From assembly GCA_964617665.1 (NCBI GenBank), contig CAZUAH010000139.1, positions 1 through 28,378 on the forward strand: a DNA stretch of 28,378 nucleotides, given 5' to 3'. The translations under genes were made by a program, and so were the position numbers. This stretch comes from JADHUC01 sp964617665. GTDB taxonomy: Bacteria; Planctomycetota; Planctomycetia; Pirellulales; Pirellulaceae. Below the pieces are notes generated by a model. The model saw only the letters and a program-made list of their open reading frames with translations. It did not search any database and was not told the DNA's origin. This document shows, piece after piece, positions 1 to 7,831 of this stretch (the first letter of the stretch is position 1; each line of letters starts with the position of its first letter).

Positions 1-1098
1 GTGGAGTCCCTCAAAATGATCCCCAATCGTGAAGAGAATCTGGGCCGCCGGAACAACCTCGCCGAGCAGCAGGTTGCAGTTGTGCCCAACCGACCGGTAA
101 TACATGTCCATCAGCCCCTGGAGCGATCGGACACTGCTGTCCTGTTCCGGCTTCCAGAACCAGTTGTGGTTGCGCAGTGGAGCGTCGGCCATGCCCGGCG
201 ACCAGACCGTACCGTCTGGGTCTCCAGTGCCAAGGCATCGCTTCCACGCCTTGCAGTTGTGTCCAGTGGCACCTTCTTCGCCAACCGGCATAGTGACCCA
301 ACAGGGATAAGGAACTCGCCCCTGCTCGTTGCCCACCCAACGGTGGTCGGATCGATGGGAACTGTGGTAGAAGACGGAATTGGGTTGATGCTTCTCGAAG
401 ATCGGCAGCGTGTTCGGGCCTCCCTCGTGCGGCAGCTTGGTTCCAGCGTCGAACCAGATCTGCACCAACTCGCCGTAGCGCGAACAGAGTTCCTCCAGTT
501 GCCCTTCCGCAATCCGGTTGTATGCCTCTTGCTTTTCGGTGCCTCGTCCCTTACCCCAATCCACATAGTGCCCCCACACAGTTTGACACACGTTGCGGTG
601 GGTGCTGAAGTAGATGCCGGGTTTGATGCCCGCCTTGCGGCAAGAGGCGACGAAATCAGCGACCACGTCGCCCTGACCATTGCGCCAAGCTGCTTGCTTG
701 ACGCCGTAAGGGTAAAGGTCACTTTGCCATTGCATGAACCCATTGAAATGCGTTGCCGTGAACACGGCATACTTCGCACCAGCCGCCTTGGCCGCCTCGA
801 TCCATTGATCTGTATCCAGTCTCTTCGGGTTGTAGAGCTGCGTGTCGAATACCTGACGAGTTGTGTTGTTTCGCGCAAAGTCGCCAGCCGCAATCGGCAT
901 GTCGAAATGGTAGACCAGCCCAATTTCGCAGTCCTGCCAGACCAATTGCGCGGGCGTCGGTTTGGGCAAATTCGATGCTGACGTATTGGCGGGAGCGGAC
1001 GCCGATGCGCTGGCACCTTCAAAGGCCCCACAAGCAGCGCTGGACAGCATCGCACCAGCCCCGTAGCCGAGAAACGGTCTGCGGGAGATTCCGTTCAT
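1..1098 (-). CDS. Alpha-L-fucosidase, GH29 family (3' end outside window)
   Basis: Exported retaining exo-glycosidase predicted to remove terminal alpha-L-fucose. 366 codons are visible and remain open at the window edge, so the C-terminus is missing. The N-terminus has a twin-arginine stretch (SRRPFLG, residues 5-11) followed by a small-residue hydrophobic run, suggesting Tat export. The GH29 barrel starts near residue 50 (LVWQDCEIGLVYHFD). FTATHFNGF (113-121) replaces the usual AKHHDGF, and QIWFDAG (213-219) carries the expected nucleophile, Asp217. GHNCNLLL near the end is another family hallmark; the residues just after it diverge from the family, which could be natural or a small sequence error. 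The start is the ATG at 1098, 4 bp after the stop of the upstream propeller gene, with GAGG about 7 bases ahead, so the two are probably co-transcribed. The family call is firm; the exact linkage specificity is unknown. Confidence 0.9.
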   Translation of the reverse strand, partial: MNGISRRPFLGYGAGAMLSSAACGAFEGASASASAPANTSASNLPKPTPAQLVWQDCEIGLVYHFDMPIAAGDFARNNTTRQVFDTQLYNPKRLDTDQWIEAAKAAGAKYAVFTATHFNGFMQWQSDLYPYGVKQAAWRNGQGDVVADFVASCRKAGIKPGIYFSTHRNVCQTVWGHYVDWGKGRGTEKQEAYNRIAEGQLEELCSRYGELVQIWFDAGTKLPHEGGPNTLPIFEKHQPNSVFYHSSHRSDHRWVGNEQGRVPYPCWVTMPVGEEGATGHNCKAWKRCLGTGDPDGTVWSPGMADAPLRNHNWFWKPEQDSSVRSLQGLMDMYYRSVGHNCNLLLGEVVPAAQILFTIGDHFEGLH

Positions 1099-1102
1099 GT
1101 TT

Positions 1103-4045
1103 CTACCTCAAGCAGGCAATAGAACCGTCGTCGAAGCTGGCGATGATTCCGCACGTATCGACAGCAAGCCCGTTGAACGCGAGCTCGACAGGGAACTTCT
1201 TCTCCCAGGCGACTTGGCCGTTTTCGAGACTGATCGCTCGAATGAAACCGTGGTCCTCTTCTTGATCCAAGATTGCTCCACCCTGGACCAAGACGTTATT
1301 GCAGATCACCAATGAAGTTCCCTGGTAGACCAGAGGTACGCCCGAAAAACCTTGTCGCTTGCCGGATTCGGTCAAAGAGGCAATGATGCCTCCGCTATCC
1401 CGATTCGTGGTCGCCACGTACTTGTCGTTCCAGCTGACCGTGTCGCCCATGAACTCGCCATAACCGATGGAAATGAACTTTCGGTGGCCAAGCCGCGTCC
1501 AATTCCAACTGTAGAGTCCTTCGAGCCCCATGACGACCGTCCCTTGCGGTGTCTGCACCTGGGGCGGAGGAGAAATCTGGCCCGTCTCCAAGTCCAGCCA
1601 GTGTCCCATGATCGTGACGAAATCGCCGTGTCGAGCCAGCGTGTCGTTTCGCTTGGGCTTCTTTTCGACAAGGTTAGGAGCATTTTGTTGCAAGGCAGTT
1701 ACCCATAACGGCCTGCCTGTTTCCGGCACGAATGCCCGGACCACCAGTCCACCGTCCGATCCCTGTGTGCGGCCTGCCGAGGCAAACGCCTTTCCGTCGG
1801 CAACCATCACCCCGCCGATCACCGGCCAAACGGACTCGACCTTTCCGTACGAGATCATGCGTTTCTCTTCCGGCGCGATGCGCAGTCTGTAGATGAGTTC
1901 TCCGTTTTTGATCTTCAGTGCAGAGACATAACCCGTATGGTCTCCAATCAGGCAGATGCCTTTGTAGATGGTCGGAGCCGAGTCCACTCGGCCACCGAGC
2001 ATGGTACGCCACTTGACGCTGCCGTCCTTGACGTCGACTGCGATGATTTCGTTGTGGTCGATATCCCCGACGATCGCCAAGTCGCCGGCAACGACCGCCG
2101 CCGTAAGCCGGCTGTTCAAATAAGAACGCCGGTCTCGGGCAACCGTTCCTTCCTTCGTGTGGCCAGCAACCTGCTTCGACCACGCGACCGTCACTTCTTC
2201 CGGTATGTCGCAAGCCGAACTGCTATTACGCTCCGCATTGCCTCGGAAGGAGTTCCATAACGATGCCGAAGACATCCCGTCGGCGCTGTCGTTGTACTTA
2301 CTGTAAGCAATAGGCTCGGTCGGCGCTTCCATCTCTTCAGTCGTAGGAATCTCGCCGATGGGCATGATGGCGAGCAAACCAGGGATTTGCCCCGGTGAGC
2401 AGCGACACCAGTTCTGGGCGATGTAGCCAGCGCCATACGCCGGAACCGTTCCCGTGAGACACGCGCCTCGGGCACCGCCGAAGTTGATGCGTTCTCCGGC
2501 CTTGGTGAGCGTCCCACCTCGATTGCCAAGGATCGCCTCGCCGACTCGCATCACAGGAGTACAGATGTGATTCCGGTATCGGAAGAAGTTCTTGCTGGCC
2601 TCCGTAGCTTCCCCAGGGCTAAGTGGTCTTCCGGTTTCGGCGGAGAGCAACGCCACGCGGCTACGGCCCTGCAAACCGACAGCCACTGCCATAAACCCAG
2701 CGGCTTCCAGGCTGAGCGCCTGATTCGTCGCTTTGAATTCCGCGTCTTCGGTTTCCCAGAGAACCGACCCCTTTGTCAGATCCATGGCAATGACCTTCTG
2801 CGGCGGATGTGCCATCTTTTCGCCTTCCCGCCGCTTGTTGTGGGCCTTCTCCAGCGGGTCTTTCTCCGATCTGTTTACGATGTAGACGAATCCATCCGCA
2901 ACGACCATCGACGTGCCCAGCAGGTCATTTTTCCACAGAAGTTTGCCCGTTGCGTCGTCATACGCTTCGATGGTCCCCCGGTAGATTTCCCAATCCATGC
3001 GGCGCCGGTCATATCGTTCCACCGCACCCATCGACCTCCCGTCCTTCCACGTGGCGACGACGACAATCCCATCAGCCGCCCCAATGACGCCGGGGGTGTT
3101 GGCAGTGGGCAGTTCGCGCACTGTTTCGCCCGTTCGAGTGTCGACCACCAACATCTTCCCGTTCTCGCCTGCCAAATACAGATGACGACCGGTGGACACC
3201 AACGGTGCCATGTTCTCGATGTACAGACCGCCATAGTACGTATCGCCGATTCGCTTGCGCCAAAGCAGACGGCCGTTGAAGGCATCGCGACAAGTCAGAA
3301 ATTGATCCGTTCCGTATTTCGATCTCCACCCCGCGCCCAGGTTCTCGTAGACCGCTTCCGAGAAAGTGAAGCAACGGCCGTCATCGACCACCATCGCCCG
3401 GGTCGACGAGTAGCGATTAGCCGCTCGTGACGGATTGTCGAAGTTCATCGGCAGGCCGGCATTCCACTTGAATCCCACCGGAAGATCAAACACCTTGTCC
3501 TTCGAGCTGGGAATGCCACTGGCGTCGTAGTAACGATGGGTCCACACATCCATGTCCTCGCAAGGTGGCGTCTCTTCAATGTTCGCGACCTTGCCGTCGC
3601 TGCAGATGATGATCTTCCCTTGCGGGACAACACACCTGCGAGCCTCGTCCATCGTCAGTCCAGACTTCTGCGTTTTTTCAAGATCCATGATCACCAGGAC
3701 GTTCACCAAGTAGTCCCGATAGGGCATCGTCTCGAGTCCCAACTCCTCGGCGCTGACGCACCCCTTCACTTCAGCCTTTGCGATCACGTCGTTGAATTTC
3801 GCAAGTTCCTCTGCATCACCGGCAATCGCATGCACCAGCCAGTCGCCGCTCTTGCCGAGATCGGCAGCGACCTCCGGTGCCGCCGCGTCGCCGCAACCGA
3901 CGACCACGATCAAGCCACCATTGGCCTCGGTCGAGTCCAAAATCTTCTCGGCCGTTGTCGCGGCAGAAAGCTGCCCTGCTGCAATCGCACAGCATATCAG
4001 CGAGAAGAAGACGAAACGGAAATGTCTATTGATAGAATCGATCAT
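1103..4045 (-). CDS. Secreted methyltransferase-like / PQQ-type beta-propeller protein (paralogue 1)
   Basis: 980 residues. A signal peptide (about 1-29, ending LSAAT) is followed by a degenerate class I methyltransferase-like Rossmann unit (about 31-155: GGLIVVVGCGD at 43-53, YRDYLVNVLVI at 109-119). Then comes a linker signature, DVWTHRYYDASG (166-177), and a long series of PQQ/BamB-type propeller blades (repeated AxDGxxxW/GxLLW patterns such as CRDAFNGRLLWRKR and VDVKDGSVKWR). A secreted protein has no obvious access to S-adenosylmethionine, so the N-terminal fold may serve in binding or structure. No quinoprotein dehydrogenase active site is evident, so the propeller may be a scaffold or a ligand binder. 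It is a paralogue of the gene at 12246-15470 (same domain order, same WTH linker). The start ATG overlaps by ATGA the stop of an SGNH-hydrolase relic, and the fucosidase lies directly downstream. Confidence 0.85.
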   Translation of the reverse strand: MIDSINRHFRFVFFSLICCAIAAGQLSAATTAEKILDSTEANGGLIVVVGCGDAAAPEVAADLGKSGDWLVHAIAGDAEELAKFNDVIAKAEVKGCVSAEELGLETMPYRDYLVNVLVIMDLEKTQKSGLTMDEARRCVVPQGKIIICSDGKVANIEETPPCEDMDVWTHRYYDASGIPSSKDKVFDLPVGFKWNAGLPMNFDNPSRAANRYSSTRAMVVDDGRCFTFSEAVYENLGAGWRSKYGTDQFLTCRDAFNGRLLWRKRIGDTYYGGLYIENMAPLVSTGRHLYLAGENGKMLVVDTRTGETVRELPTANTPGVIGAADGIVVVATWKDGRSMGAVERYDRRRMDWEIYRGTIEAYDDATGKLLWKNDLLGTSMVVADGFVYIVNRSEKDPLEKAHNKRREGEKMAHPPQKVIAMDLTKGSVLWETEDAEFKATNQALSLEAAGFMAVAVGLQGRSRVALLSAETGRPLSPGEATEASKNFFRYRNHICTPVMRVGEAILGNRGGTLTKAGERINFGGARGACLTGTVPAYGAGYIAQNWCRCSPGQIPGLLAIMPIGEIPTTEEMEAPTEPIAYSKYNDSADGMSSASLWNSFRGNAERNSSSACDIPEEVTVAWSKQVAGHTKEGTVARDRRSYLNSRLTAAVVAGDLAIVGDIDHNEIIAVDVKDGSVKWRTMLGGRVDSAPTIYKGICLIGDHTGYVSALKIKNGELIYRLRIAPEEKRMISYGKVESVWPVIGGVMVADGKAFASAGRTQGSDGGLVVRAFVPETGRPLWVTALQQNAPNLVEKKPKRNDTLARHGDFVTIMGHWLDLETGQISPPPQVQTPQGTVVMGLEGLYSWNWTRLGHRKFISIGYGEFMGDTVSWNDKYVATTNRDSGGIIASLTESGKRQGFSGVPLVYQGTSLVICNNVLVQGGAILDQEEDHGFIRAISLENGQVAWEKKFPVELAFNGLAVDTCGIIASFDDGSIACLR

Positions 4046-4242
4046 GGCTGGGTACTCCTGCTAGAGTGCGATGTACGTCGAGAGATTGCCTCGGCGATTG
4101 TGGTGGATATCCGGTCGGCGAGCAAGGCATTGCCCTTCTCGTTCATGTGGACGCCCTCACCGGTCAGATTGCCTTTCCGTGAATATGTTCGGCGTGCATT
4201 CGACCTGACATGCGTTACTGTACATGGTGCGAAGATTCGATT
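4042..4242 (-). pseudogene. C-terminal relic of an SGNH/GDSL hydrolase
   Basis: A 66-codon open stretch without a usable start, bounded upstream by an in-frame TAG at 4243-4245. It ends in TGA, which overlaps the ATG of the downstream propeller gene (ATGA). The translation contains YSRKGNLTGEGVHMNEKGNALLA. This matches the C-terminal block of SGNH-family acetylesterases, where the catalytic motif is normally DxxH; here it reads EGVH, with Glu for Asp. Everything upstream of this block (the GDS, Gly and Asn blocks) is missing. I infer that a full esterase gene once preceded the propeller gene in one operon and was lost except for its coupled 3' end. An alternative is a small unrelated ORF, but the block match makes that less likely. 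Confidence 0.65.
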
Positions 4243-4503
4243 CTAGCATTTGCCTAGAAAAACGAGACTCGCGGCCGCTTCTCCTGCGGACCTACACGCC
4301 GCGATCCCGAAGTGATCGCACGTCAATTAATAGTGCCGCTGTCGTTTCATTGCGACGTCCCCATGATTCGGCCGCGCAAGGTGATGCATCGGCGATGAAG
4401 CTGGTATAACATGTATCACCATCGCCCGGCCGAGGAACGGCAATCCGTGCAGGATTACCCCTCTTCGTACACCACCTGATTCTTCACACTAGGAGTATCT
4501 ACC
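4243..4503. other. Divergent intergenic region
   Basis: This is the space between the SGNH relic and propeller gene (leftward) and the esterase gene (rightward). Both transcripts presumably start here. I see no convincing coding sequence on either strand and no clear -35/-10 pair; a TATAAC at about 4405 is the only AT-rich box, and its spacing partners are poor. AGGAG at 4492-4496 is the ribosome-binding site of the esterase. Confidence 0.4.
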
Positions 4504-5577
4504 ATGAGAAAGCTCAACTATGTCATCACCGGTATTGCGTTGTTCGCGACAATGATGGCAGGCATCTCTTCGGTGCACGCTGGCGACAACAAGGACACCG
4601 TGAAGGTGTTCGTCCTGGCAGGCCAATCGAACATGGAGGGCAAGGCCAAGAACAAACTGTTGGACCATCAGGCCACAGATCCCAAGACGGCAGAGCTGTT
4701 TGCCCACCTGAGGAAAGACGGCGAGTGGATTGTTCGTGATGACGTGTTCATCAAGTTCTTGGATCGTAAAGGCGGGCTGACGATCGGCTACGGTTCGCGC
4801 GACCGCACGGGAGTGGAACTGGAGTTCGGTACGATGATGGGCGACCACCTCGAGGAACCGATCGTGCTGATCAAAGCCGCTTGGGGTGGGCATTCGTTGT
4901 ACAAGTTGTTCCGTTCCCCGTCGGCCGGCATTCCCAGCGAGGAAAAGCTCCAGGAAGAACTGGAAAAGGCCAAGGACCGCGTGAAGAAGAACAATGAGAA
5001 GCGAAACAGAAACGACCCATTGCCCACGATGAAAGATATCACCGACGTGTACGGCAGTTCGTACCGCAACATGTTGGCCGAAGTGAAAGACACCTTCGAC
5101 AACTACGAAAAGATGTTCCCTGCGTTGAAGGGCAAGCACTTGGAGATCGCCGGTTTTGTCTGGTTCCAGGGCTGGAACGACATGTACAACGGGGCTGAGT
5201 TAGAGTACGCCACGAACATGAAGCACTTCATCAACGACGTGCGGAAGGACCTAAATGCCCCGAACATGCCGTTCGTGATCGGCGTGATGGGGCAGAACCA
5301 GTCGAAGCCCGCTCAAGGTGCTATGTTGGCCATCCAGGAGGCCCAGCTTTCGATGGAAACGTTGCCTGAGTTCAAGGGTAACGTGAAAGCAGTACGGACC
5401 GACGTGCTGGTCGACAAAGCGGCCGAAGCACTTTATCCCAAGTGGCGCGACAACTTTGAAGAGTGGGAAAAGACCGGGTCGGATTTCGGCTACCACTACA
5501 TGGGCAGCGCCATCTGGTTCAACCGCATCGGCAAGGCAATGGGCGAGGCCATGCTGGATCTTGTGACTGGCACCTGA
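4504..5577 (+). CDS. Secreted carbohydrate acetylesterase, sialate O-acetylesterase/CE6-like (SASA domain)
   Basis: 357 residues. A signal peptide (1-26, cleavage after VHA) precedes an SGNH-like hydrolase domain of the sialic acid-specific 9-O-acetylesterase/CE6 type. Visible blocks are VFVLAGQSNMEG (35-46, nucleophile Ser42), ELEFGTMMG, LIKAAWGGHSL, VWFQGWND (the Gln-Gly-x-Asn/Asp block), and a C-terminal GYHYMGSA stretch supplying the probable catalytic His. A charged Lys/Glu/Arg-rich helical insert (about 145-180) is longer than in typical CE6 enzymes and looks like a surface helix. The ATG follows AGGAG at 8-nt spacing. The likely role is deacetylating an O-acetylated polysaccharide or oligosaccharide so that the neighbouring glycosidases can act. 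It is monocistronic: the next gene is convergent. Confidence 0.85.
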   Translation: MRKLNYVITGIALFATMMAGISSVHAGDNKDTVKVFVLAGQSNMEGKAKNKLLDHQATDPKTAELFAHLRKDGEWIVRDDVFIKFLDRKGGLTIGYGSRDRTGVELEFGTMMGDHLEEPIVLIKAAWGGHSLYKLFRSPSAGIPSEEKLQEELEKAKDRVKKNNEKRNRNDPLPTMKDITDVYGSSYRNMLAEVKDTFDNYEKMFPALKGKHLEIAGFVWFQGWNDMYNGAELEYATNMKHFINDVRKDLNAPNMPFVIGVMGQNQSKPAQGAMLAIQEAQLSMETLPEFKGNVKAVRTDVLVDKAAEALYPKWRDNFEEWEKTGSDFGYHYMGSAIWFNRIGKAMGEAMLDLVTGT

Positions 5578-5662
5578 GCATCCCAGACCTTTGGAGCGCG
5601 CGTGGCGTAACTGTAGCGGGTTTTCGCCGTTTCGCCCCATGAACTACAACGTCTGGGACGCT
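5577..5662. repeat. 12-bp imperfect inverted repeat between convergent genes
   Basis: AGCATCCCAGAC (5577-5588) and GTCTGGGACGCT (5651-5662) are complementary except for one position and are separated by 62 bases. They start at the esterase stop codon and end 21 bp from the stop of the converging gene. There is no U-tract next to either arm, so a classical terminator is not supported. Confidence 0.4.
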
Positions 5663-5682
5663 ACACGTACGTGCGACTCGCA

Positions 5683-7470
5683 CTAGTGTTCGATCGTTGC
5701 GTCGACACAGTTGCTGAAGACGGCGAATCTTGAGGCATCCGTCACTGGTATGCCGTTATGCTTGAAGGTGTTGCCGCGGGAGGTCAAGGTCTGGACGCCG
5801 CTGATCCGGATGGCCGTGGCGCTTCCCACGTAGAAGACGTTGTCCATGATCTTGATGTCCCGCGTGTCGGGGACGCCGTCGTCGTCGCGGTACGGTCGCA
5901 ATGCAACGAAGCCGACGTTGCTTGGGCAGATAAACGTGTTGCCTGCAACTCGGACATTCCGGAGTCGTGCGTCGTCTTGTCCGGATGCGAAGCTCAGGTT
6001 CAGGCCGATGACGCCGCCCCGGGAACAGTCCAGCTTGTTGCCCTCGATGGTCATGTTCTGTGCACGGGCCAGGAAGGCATTGCGCATATAGGGCGTGATG
6101 GTGTTGTTGCGAATCACCGTGGTCTGCGTGATCTGATTGAGATTCATCACCTGCGCCCGTTCGGGGGCGAGCCCCGGTACTTCCTGGTCGAGCGTCACCG
6201 TGTGAGCGCGGTTCCTCGGACTAAATCGGGCGGCGGTGACCGTTCTCACACCCAGAACTCTTTTGGAGACAGTGTCGAGAAACTGCAGACGATCGCCTTG
6301 CCGGATCGTGTAGTAGTAATACCAGTTATCGGTGCTTCGCAGTGTTACGGTTCTCTTGTCGGATGCAGCCAGTTTGACGATGTTGTCGCGCTGTGCCCCG
6401 ATGTTCAGACAGTCGTCACCGGCGGCCTCGACGACACAGTCCTCCATGACCACGCGTCCGCGGATATTCATCAGATGCAGGGCGTCCGAGATCGTCGAGA
6501 GCAGGTTGCGCGTGCCGGGCTTGCGGATGATGCGCACGTCCCGAAGCGTTACATCTCCAAGCATGTCCGATACGCGAATCCCGCCGTTGAGCGAGCCAAC
6601 AATGTCGATGTCTTCGAAGGTGATGTTCTCGACCCGATCGGCGGCAATCTGCGCGTAGATACTCGCTGACTTGTCTTTAGCGGCCTTTTCTTCGGCCGGC
6701 AGGGTTGCCTTGTTGAAACCGTAAGTGATCCAGTTGCCGACGGCCACGTCCGCGAAACTCGGCAGATAGTCCTCCTTGACGTGAAAGCGGTAGACACCGG
6801 GCCGGGCGCGGGTGATGTTCCGGATGTAGAGGTGGTCACGCTTCATGCGCGTGTTTCGAGCCTGGCCGCCCTTTTCAAAGACGATCATGTGCCGCCCGCC
6901 CCCGCCATGCGCGCGATAGCCGTTGGCGGTAAGAAAAGCCTCGTCCGGCGGCTCGGGGTAGCCCTCCATGATCCTCACGTCGAGCGCGCCGCTGGGTTCC
7001 ACCGCGACTACCTCGCCCTGCGTGAAACTCGGTTTGATCGTATCAAGGGTGAGCCCCCGCACGGTAATGTTCCGACCTCCGTTGAAGTGAAACCCCAAGT
7101 TCCCGTCGGAGCAGAGCAGGGTGGCGCCGTTGCCGTCAATGACCAGGTCCGAGTAATCCTGCAACGGGAAATGGTGCCATGCGGTGGGATTATCGCCCAG
7201 TCTGTAAATCTTCTTTTCGAAGACAACGACCGCGCCCTTGGCACAACGTTTCGCAGCGTCGAATGCAGCGGCAATCGCCGGAGCATCATCACGGACACCA
7301 CCGCCGACCGCTCCGAAATCCGCGACCCGCAGAAGCGTGCCCGCCGCCGCATTGGAAACGACCTCACCTGCATCGAGCGTTCCAGCCAGGGCAAACAAAA
7401 GGGCTAGTGCCGTCCACAGGCTAGCACCAAACGGTTTTTCGGTATGTTCCCGTTTGGTTTGAGAAGTCAC
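5683..7470 (-). CDS. Secreted right-handed beta-helix protein (pectate-lyase-3 / polygalacturonase-like fold)
   Basis: 595 residues from the GTG at 7470. This start gives a clean signal peptide: basic TSQTKREHTEK, hydrophobic LWTALALLFALAG, then TLDAGEV. The mature protein opens with a Pectate_lyase_3 signature, VADFGAVGGGVRDDAPAI, followed by VVVFEKKIYRLGD. Many short beta-helix coils follow (NITFEDIDIVGS, VTLRDVRII, VVMEDCVVEAAGDDCLNIG). The DDCLNIG coil resembles the GDDC region of GH28-like enzymes, so uronide or pyranoside cleavage or epimerisation is plausible, but no catalytic set is proven. The frame stays open upstream to an ATG at 7620 with an AAGG-type site (645 aa). That extension would translate an inverted-repeat element and a Trp/Cys-rich segment, so I prefer the GTG despite its weak ribosome-binding site. 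Gene 7832-11068 lies upstream on the same strand. Confidence 0.8.
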   Translation of the reverse strand: MTSQTKREHTEKPFGASLWTALALLFALAGTLDAGEVVSNAAAGTLLRVADFGAVGGGVRDDAPAIAAAFDAAKRCAKGAVVVFEKKIYRLGDNPTAWHHFPLQDYSDLVIDGNGATLLCSDGNLGFHFNGGRNITVRGLTLDTIKPSFTQGEVVAVEPSGALDVRIMEGYPEPPDEAFLTANGYRAHGGGGRHMIVFEKGGQARNTRMKRDHLYIRNITRARPGVYRFHVKEDYLPSFADVAVGNWITYGFNKATLPAEEKAAKDKSASIYAQIAADRVENITFEDIDIVGSLNGGIRVSDMLGDVTLRDVRIIRKPGTRNLLSTISDALHLMNIRGRVVMEDCVVEAAGDDCLNIGAQRDNIVKLAASDKRTVTLRSTDNWYYYYTIRQGDRLQFLDTVSKRVLGVRTVTAARFSPRNRAHTVTLDQEVPGLAPERAQVMNLNQITQTTVIRNNTITPYMRNAFLARAQNMTIEGNKLDCSRGGVIGLNLSFASGQDDARLRNVRVAGNTFICPSNVGFVALRPYRDDDGVPDTRDIKIMDNVFYVGSATAIRISGVQTLTSRGNTFKHNGIPVTDASRFAVFSNCVDATIEH

Positions 7471-7601
7471 GTTTCGTGGTGTGGCACGGCCTACTTGTTG
7501 GCCGTGGTTGTCCCACCACCACTGTTTGCAAGCAAGCAGTGCCACACGACCGCAACATCTCAAGACTAACTCATGCAGTCCGCCGAACCATTTGGTGCTA
7601 G
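7421..7601. repeat. 181-bp structured inverted-repeat element (MITE- or REP-like)
   Basis: The outer arms CTAGCACCAAACGGTT (7421-7436) and its complement (7586-7601) match at 15 of 16 positions. Weaker complementarity continues inward. Inside lies a perfect 9-bp stem, GTGTGGCAC (7479-7487) with GTGCCACAC (7539-7547). It encloses two further hairpins: CACGGCC/GGCCGTG (7485-7506) and CACTG...CAGTG (7520-7541, 9-bp stem including one GU pair). The element covers the start region of the beta-helix gene. No target-site duplication was obvious by eye. Confidence 0.7.
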
Positions 7602-7609
7602 TTCCAGTT

Positions 7610-7797
7610 CTCTCAGTCATCTGTTTGCCTTGGTGCCTTTTTCCGGCGCGGAAGAGTGAAGCCGGAACCGGCTTCAGTCGTTCTCGCCCATGCACACGAT
7701 TTCCCCGTTGCGTGTCGAAATAAGGCATATGACTCTGTCGCCGCTCAAGAAAAACAGATGCTTGACGCCGAGCACCAGATTCACGTGCGTGTGCGAC
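7610..7797 (-). pseudogene. Internally deleted relic of the methyltransferase-like/propeller gene, with its 3' flank
   Basis: Positions 7674-7721 encode the same last residues as the gene at 12246-15470 (ISTRNGEIVCMGEND, stop). Positions 7722-7797 match an internal segment of that gene (14214-14289: HTHVNLVLGxKHLFFLSGDRVICL). The join removes what would be 12294-14213 in the intact copy. That is 1920 bp, a multiple of three, so the reading frame continues across it. Positions 7610-7673 additionally match the intact gene's downstream flank at about 90%. No start, signal peptide or upstream part remains. I read this as a decayed duplicate in which two similar propeller-blade regions recombined. 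Confidence 0.85.
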
Positions 7798-7831
7798 GTT
7801 GAGTGGTTTTCCGCGTCTCGGTTGACGGTCA

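Noticed and set aside
1..981. Long plus-strand open frame opposite the fucosidase
   Set aside because: It is the antisense of a clear GH29 coding frame, has no family motifs and no ribosome-binding site.
1103..4045. PQQ-dependent alcohol or glucose dehydrogenase
   Set aside because: The propeller repeats are present, but no vicinal Cys pair, Ca-binding Asn/Glu set or Asp base typical of quinoprotein dehydrogenases could be recognised.
7471..7620. N-terminal extension of the beta-helix protein to the ATG at 7620
   Set aside because: It would translate the inverted-repeat element and place 50 residues before an otherwise perfect signal peptide. It is kept only as an alternative because an AAGG site precedes that ATG.
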